Positions 59,361-64,000 of a stretch of DNA of 64,000 nucleotides are shown here, in pieces. How positions within the stretch are numbered: the stretch's first letter is position 1; every line of letters begins with the position of its first letter. The DNA comes from Acidiflorens sp963841945 (lineage in GTDB: Bacteria; Acidobacteriota; Terriglobia; Terriglobales; Acidobacteriaceae), in the NCBI GenBank assembly GCA_963841945.1, contig CAWJFC010000029.1, positions 1 to 64,000 of the forward strand, in the 5' to 3' direction. Both the position numbers and the translations under genes were made by a program. The notes under the pieces were generated by a model. It searched no databases. It was not told the DNA's origin and worked only from the letters and a program-made list of their open reading frames with translations.

Positions 59361-59390
59361 GAAAAAGCCCCGATTCTTGGGAATCGGGGC
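59361..59390 (-). terminator. Intrinsic terminator of the PilX-like gene
   Basis: An 11-bp stem (59365-59375 with 59380-59390), loop TTGG, followed on the minus strand by TTTTT. It is located 60 bp beyond the stop of the PilX-like gene. Confidence 0.85.
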
Positions 59391-59449
59391 TGCTTGATTG
59401 TGTGGCTAGAGACTGCTTGTTCTTATTCTGCCCGGAACTTCTGCCCTAA

Positions 59450-62400
59450 CTATTGACTGCTGGAACGCGCTGCGAACATCTGGCGATAGCTCAAGCTTTC
59501 GACGTCGCGGAACATCGGGGTTCCCGGCGGCAGACCGGCGGGATTGGTGAAGTCCGTGTCGAACAGATAGTTACGAGTCGGCGGATAGTAAACCGAGTAC
59601 GTACAGCACTTGAAGACGCCGGTGTTGTAAGTGGAGTAATAGAGGCTCACGAGCGAGCCTCCGTAGTTGAGCGTGTTGCCCGACCAGTCTTCCAGGAAAT
59701 GCAGGAAGTTGTGGATTCCGCCATCGGTGCCGAAGCCGTAGTCGATGCCGGTCTCCCATGACGGGAACTTGAAAGCCATGTTCTTTCCTGCCGCTACCGC
59801 CACGCGGTAATAGGTATTGATACCGACCGCGCGGTTGCCAGCCCACGGGCCACCGCTTGGGGCATAGGTAATGTCGGTGTTGCCGTTGATGCCGACCATG
59901 CTGACTTCGTCATTCCAGCTGTCGGAAAGAACGGTCGCGGCATCGGCAATCACCGAAGCCGCGGAGTGATAGGGCGCGGTCGAGTCCGGTCCGGGGACGC
60001 CGGTGGAACTCGCTCCCGTAAAGAAGGTGTCGCCTGAGTTGCTGTTGTAATCGCCCTGAATGTAAACCGGGTTCTCGGAGGCGACGGTGAAACCGCCATG
60101 GTAGGTGACGCCATTCGAAACCGTGGTGGTCGGGCTCATGGGCACGTTGCCGAGCGAGCCATCGACCAGTTTAAGCACGTGACGCGCGCCACTGACCCAG
60201 TTCTTACGGCCGGTGCTGGCGCAACTCGTCATACGCGGGCTGAAGGGATTGGCGGGCGAGGCGGCGAGAATCTGCGTATTCTGATTGGCCGCGCCGGTCA
60301 CCAGACCCGTGCTGTTGCTCATCGTGCCACCGACCCACTGCCCCAGGCCGAGGTTGTTCACGCCCCACATATCGAGGACGTTGTTCTCATCCACATCTTC
60401 GGGAGAGAGCGAGTGGCCGGCTTGCACCGGTTCGAGATGGCCGTCGGGAGCGCCACCCGCGCCGTCACCTGCGTAGTTGGCATTGATCACGTCTTCGAGC
60501 CCCGATTCGCCCGTCTTGTAGCCGGCGGTGGGACTCGCCAACATGCCGCGGCGATCGGAGAAATAAAGAACGTAACCGTTCTGATTGGTGTAGTTGACGC
60601 TGGTGCCGGAGCCGGCGATTGCGCCCGTCAGCCAGCGATTCAGGTTGCCTACGTCGATTTCGACGGCGTTCAGCAGGCCATTGGTGGTACAGCTGTTGTT
60701 GCCCCAATCGGCTGCGCGGACTTCGCCTTCGCGGGCGTCGTAGAAGTTGATCGGATACCAGTTGAACATGGTGACGCTCTGGCCGGTGGGAGCAAAGGTG
60801 CTGCTGCCCGAGGCCGGCGCGGGCGAAGAGGTAGTCGTCAACGCGAAATATGGAGATGCGGTCAGCGCGTCTTTGATCACCTCAGGCGGCTGAGGCACGC
60901 TCCAGGTGCCGAGGCAAGCGGTGTGACCTGCATTCCAGGAACTGCAGGTGGGACCGGTGCCGTTCATGTCGGGTACCGCGGGCGGAGAGCTAAACGCGGA
61001 GTTGCCGTTGCGATCGGCCGGTTGCTGAAGCAGCAGAATCGCATTGGGGTTGATGGGATTCGATCCCGGCGTGGTGGGAGCGGCCAACCCGCGCGCGAAG
61101 CCGAAGGCCAACCATTCATTCGTAACGTTGTTCCAGTTGCCGCTGTTGTCGAGGTAGCCGACCCAGAGATAGCCGTCGATAAGGTTCCAGACCTGCGAGT
61201 CGGCCTGGTTCAAGACTGTGAAGTAGGGATACGGTTGCGCGGTCGCGCCGGTGCAGGGGTTCGAGCCCGTAGTGGGTAACGCTCCACCCACACTTGTGCA
61301 GAGCGCGATGGTCGGATTTGGGCTGGCCCCGGCGGCCTCCAGAGGCGCAGCAGGAGAACTCGTTGGCTGCAAGGTCTGATAGCCGGTCGGCGCCGTTTGC
61401 GGCGCGAACGGCCAATCGGGCGGCAGATACTGCGTGGAGCAGTTGATGCCACTGCACTTCAGCGTCGGGCAGGAAGTTCCGGTGCAGGTGCTGACGTCGG
61501 GCGTGACGCCATTCGAGGCGGCCGCAAAATACATGGTGTAGGTATCGCCGCTCGGCGCTGTGCCTAACTTTGGATTGATGTAAGTCGTATTGGCCGAAGG
61601 CGGCGCAATGGCGATTCCGTAAGGATTGCTGGCCCCACCGTTTTCGCTGGAGGTGATGTTCGCCAGACGGACCGAGCCGCTCGGCAATTCGGCGGGATCG
61701 TCGCTGATCAGCACGCGGATCTGCGCCAGATTTTCTTCCCGCGAGTCGCTCAGAGCTTGCGAATCGGTTGATTGGTCGCGGCGGATGATCTCAAACGGGA
61801 AGGTCGTGCCATTGACGAAAGGCATGGAGAGCTTGGTGGCGCCCGTGCCTACGTTGGTCGCACTCCCGTAGTTGCCGTTGATCAGCATTTTGTTGGTGGT
61901 GGTTTTGGAGAACGTGTTCCAGTTGCTGCCGTTGTAGCAGCACGCAGGCGGATTGCCTCCGAATCCCGTCACGCTGCCGTCGCCGTACGGGCTGGCGGCG
62001 GGAGCGCTGTTGGCTGGCTTAAGGGTGCAATCGGTGTGATCGACTCCGGGGTTGCTGCAGCCGTTGTTCTGGGTCGGAATGTAGACGTCGCCGGTATCGT
62101 CCCAGTTGCTTCCTGTGGCAGCCAGCTGGTTGGGCAGTTGCTCCGTGATCACGTTGCCATAGGCTTCGAGCTTATTGTTGAAGACCAGCGTCGCCCCGTT
62201 GGACACGCCGAGGTAGAGGTCGGAGTTGGTGTGAACGCGTCCGCCGAAGGTGAGGTTCGGACTGTCGAAGAAGCCGCAGTCGCCTTCGCAAAATACGCCG
62301 AACTGAAAAACCGGAATGAGCGCGACCTGCGCGGTGCGCGTCATGCTGACTTCCTGCCCGCCCGGATACGCGGCGGTGACCAGGAGGTTGATCGGAATGA

Positions 62401-62863
62401 CCTGCGCCCAAAGGCCGGCATCCGGACCGTTGCCGCTGATCTGGCCCCAAACGGAGGTGAGGGTGGTCGGACAGGTGGCTTGCTGGGTGGTGCCGGGCAT
62501 GACCTGGTACTGCGTCCAGCTCACGCCAATCATCGATGGCTCATTGGCGGCCGAGCCCAGCGGCGGTCCGCTCACTCCGCAGATCTGCGCGGCGGTCGGC
62601 GACTGTGTGCTCTGGAACACCGAGCTCAGGTCGGCATACATCTTTTCCATGCCGCCCTCGGCGGCGTGAAAGGCAAGGTTGTTCTGCAGATCCGTGCCAC
62701 CGACTTTGCCCTCGGTGTTGACCATCATCATCAGGCCGATTGCGATACCGGACAGAAGCAATAGCATCAGCAAGGACGCCACCAGAGTGAAGCCCCGGCT
62801 GCGGCGATTCGCTCCGTTCGTGCTACCGTTTTTTGTCGTTTCCATAAGCATCGTTTGCTCCAT
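59450..62863 (-). CDS. Large PilX-like type IV pilus-associated protein
   Basis: Intact 1137 residues. The N-terminus NRRSRGFTLVASLLMLLLLS then GIAIGLMMMVNTEGKVGGTD is a prepilin-type leader and helix, with FHAAEGGMEKMYADLS matching the PilX N-terminal domain. The remaining 1000 residues are exported Gly/Ser/Asn-rich beta sequence with Cys pairs (FCEGDCGFFD, CTGTSCPTLKCSGINC), far longer than classical PilX (about 200 residues). The C-terminus YNTGVFKCCTYSVYYPPTRN lies near the end. It follows a PilW-like gene by 27 bp. It likely forms a minor pilin or tip adhesin complex. Confidence 0.72.
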   Translation of the reverse strand: MEQTMLMETTKNGSTNGANRRSRGFTLVASLLMLLLLSGIAIGLMMMVNTEGKVGGTDLQNNLAFHAAEGGMEKMYADLSSVFQSTQSPTAAQICGVSGPPLGSAANEPSMIGVSWTQYQVMPGTTQQATCPTTLTSVWGQISGNGPDAGLWAQVIPINLLVTAAYPGGQEVSMTRTAQVALIPVFQFGVFCEGDCGFFDSPNLTFGGRVHTNSDLYLGVSNGATLVFNNKLEAYGNVITEQLPNQLAATGSNWDDTGDVYIPTQNNGCSNPGVDHTDCTLKPANSAPAASPYGDGSVTGFGGNPPACCYNGSNWNTFSKTTTNKMLINGNYGSATNVGTGATKLSMPFVNGTTFPFEIIRRDQSTDSQALSDSREENLAQIRVLISDDPAELPSGSVRLANITSSENGGASNPYGIAIAPPSANTTYINPKLGTAPSGDTYTMYFAAASNGVTPDVSTCTGTSCPTLKCSGINCSTQYLPPDWPFAPQTAPTGYQTLQPTSSPAAPLEAAGASPNPTIALCTSVGGALPTTGSNPCTGATAQPYPYFTVLNQADSQVWNLIDGYLWVGYLDNSGNWNNVTNEWLAFGFARGLAAPTTPGSNPINPNAILLLQQPADRNGNSAFSSPPAVPDMNGTGPTCSSWNAGHTACLGTWSVPQPPEVIKDALTASPYFALTTTSSPAPASGSSTFAPTGQSVTMFNWYPINFYDAREGEVRAADWGNNSCTTNGLLNAVEIDVGNLNRWLTGAIAGSGTSVNYTNQNGYVLYFSDRRGMLASPTAGYKTGESGLEDVINANYAGDGAGGAPDGHLEPVQAGHSLSPEDVDENNVLDMWGVNNLGLGQWVGGTMSNSTGLVTGAANQNTQILAASPANPFSPRMTSCASTGRKNWVSGARHVLKLVDGSLGNVPMSPTTTVSNGVTYHGGFTVASENPVYIQGDYNSNSGDTFFTGASSTGVPGPDSTAPYHSAASVIADAATVLSDSWNDEVSMVGINGNTDITYAPSGGPWAGNRAVGINTYYRVAVAAGKNMAFKFPSWETGIDYGFGTDGGIHNFLHFLEDWSGNTLNYGGSLVSLYYSTYNTGVFKCCTYSVYYPPTRNYLFDTDFTNPAGLPPGTPMFRDVESLSYRQMFAARSSSQ

Positions 62864-62889
62864 CGTGAACTATTCCAAACGCGGAGGCG

Positions 62890-64000
62890 TCAATTGGGAT
62901 AGTTGTTCATGTAAGTCAGATTTCGAGCGCAGACCGAGGTCTGCAAATCCATTCGCTGATAGCCGTAACCCAGCCCGAACTGAGACGCCAATTGGGTGCT
63001 GTTGATGGCCATATTCTGGATGTTGATTTTGGTGATCTGATTGGGAAGCAGGCCGTTGGAACAGGTGTCGTTCGCGTCGCCCGAGCCGGGGTTCGGCTGT
63101 AGCGTGCAATAGCTGGCGGTCGAGTCGTTGTACAGGTCGTAGGTGAACTTCATCCAGGCCACGTTTTCGACCACCGGCATCGGGGTGTGCCCGCTGATCT
63201 GCCGCATGAGGCGAGGAGTGGTGCCGGTATTGTCGACGTAATAGGTGACGATCATGAGCCGGCAAGGACCCTGCGCACCGCAGGGCGCGGCCGACGATGA
63301 GCCCACCGCGTTCAGGGGAACGCTATTCAATCCGGTTCCAGATCCGGTCTGATTCAGTTTCAGCGCATCGTTATCGGCAAACGGAACCGACCAGGTCTCG
63401 GTGCTGCCAGCCCCGGCAGTGGTGATGGCGCCGGTGACCTCAGCCACGATGGTTTTGGCATTGAGCGTCATCATGACCACATCGCCGATGGCCAGCCCGG
63501 CGGCCGGATCGTTGGGCGCCTGCGGACTCGACACGCTGGGATTCGGCAAACAGCCCTCGCTCGCCCAGGTATTGGGAGAGACCGGCTGCGAGAACGTCAC
63601 CACACCCTTGGCTGTCACCTGAGGGATGTAGCAGTTAAGAAGAAAATTCGAGTCGGTGTAGATCACCGTGATGACGTCGGTGTTGCCCTGCGATGCATTA
63701 AGAATTGGTCCCTTGTTATAGCCGGGGATCAGGCCATACATATAAGGGACGCCGGCGTTCAGCGGATAGGTCCCGGCCACGCCGTTGATGTAGCATGTGC
63801 TGCTCTGGTCGCAGCCGTAGCGCGGGGTAGTGCCCGAGGGGAGCGCGATCGCTGCGCCGTTGCCCATGCCTGCGCCCGCCAGGCTCAGGTCCTTGGTGAG
63901 CATATTGGAGGCGGCCCGAAAATCTTCCTGCATTTCGGCGCGCTGGCTCACCATGAAGGTGGCGGAGACACTCTTGGTGTACATCTGCACCGCGGCGGCC
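62890..64000 (-). CDS. PilW-like pilus assembly protein, N-terminus beyond window
   Basis: At least 366 residues, open through the window end. The visible start AAAVQMYTKSVSATFMVSQR follows where a prepilin helix would be. EMQEDFRAASNMLTKDLSLA then GAGMGN is characteristic of PilW-type minor pilins. Later parts hold Cys-rich loops (YGCDQSSTCYING) and VGDVVMMTLNAKTIVAEVTG. Stop at 62890. Likely first of a pilus operon with the PilX-like gene. Confidence 0.75.
   Translation of the reverse strand, partial: AAAVQMYTKSVSATFMVSQRAEMQEDFRAASNMLTKDLSLAGAGMGNGAAIALPSGTTPRYGCDQSSTCYINGVAGTYPLNAGVPYMYGLIPGYNKGPILNASQGNTDVITVIYTDSNFLLNCYIPQVTAKGVVTFSQPVSPNTWASEGCLPNPSVSSPQAPNDPAAGLAIGDVVMMTLNAKTIVAEVTGAITTAGAGSTETWSVPFADNDALKLNQTGSGTGLNSVPLNAVGSSSAAPCGAQGPCRLMIVTYYVDNTGTTPRLMRQISGHTPMPVVENVAWMKFTYDLYNDSTASYCTLQPNPGSGDANDTCSNGLLPNQITKINIQNMAINSTQLASQFGLGYGYQRMDLQTSVCARNLTYMNNYPN

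Noticed and set aside
60098..62764. Long plus-strand frames opposite the PilX-like gene
   Set aside because: Shadow frames; the minus strand has signal, helix and composition of a true exported protein.
1..64000. CRISPR arrays, rRNA genes, prophage or replication origin
   Set aside because: No regularly spaced repeats, no ribosomal RNA sequence, and no phage structural, integrase or DnaA-box cluster signals were seen on reading.

Overview
The window looks like two unrelated bacterial genomes joined near position 45,430. Positions 1 to about 45,430 read as Verrucomicrobiota (Pedosphaera/Limisphaerales-like). The signs are AFTLIELLVV prepilins, a PEP-CTERM tail, Ig-rich secreted pectinases sharing a C-terminal domain, and a verrucomicrobial type of succinate dehydrogenase membrane subunit. 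Positions 45,430 to 64,000 read as Acidobacteriota. The signs are tandem S53 peptidases with ASH (choice-of-anchor D) domains and PilW/PilX-like proteins. At the join, a translation initiation factor IF-2 gene stops inside its first GTP-binding motif and continues out of frame as a PEP-CTERM tail, so a chimeric assembly is the simplest explanation. These lineage calls rest on recognised protein character, not on a search.

Verrucomicrobial half: an ECF sigma factor diverges from a FecR-TPR-beta-barrel protein (1-4.1 kb). A lower-GC TIR-like gene and a secreted Ig-domain protein follow (4.3-6.1 kb), then a CHASE2 Ser/Thr kinase and a PAS hybrid histidine kinase (6.5-10 kb). Central metabolism occupies 10.6-25.6 kb: 2-hydroxyacid dehydrogenase, acetyl-CoA synthetase with an OFA-type transporter, pyruvate:ferredoxin oxidoreductase with a dihydroorotate-dehydrogenase-like enzyme, FolC, and sdhCAB. 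After a TPR metallopeptidase and tRNA-Val comes a pectin locus (27.6-44.6 kb): UxaE and UxaC for galacturonate catabolism, a prepilin, a secreted protein, a pectate lyase and three GH28 polygalacturonases. An AT-rich island (34.2-37.2 kb) splits it, carrying an IS1-like transposase, a self-operator ribbon-helix-helix gene, small membrane proteins and strong inverted repeats.

Acidobacterial half: a doubly truncated IF-2 fragment, a secreted hypothetical protein, tRNA-Gly, two small proteins, a double-receiver PEP-synthase-like protein, three tandem secreted ASH-domain proteins (two are S53 peptidases) each followed by a near-identical terminator hairpin, then a PilX-like and a PilW-like protein cut by the window end.

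Many verrucomicrobial genes are broken by isolated single-base insertions and deletions while the reading otherwise stays perfectly family-like; I read these as sequence errors. Such genes are given as single features spanning all pieces.
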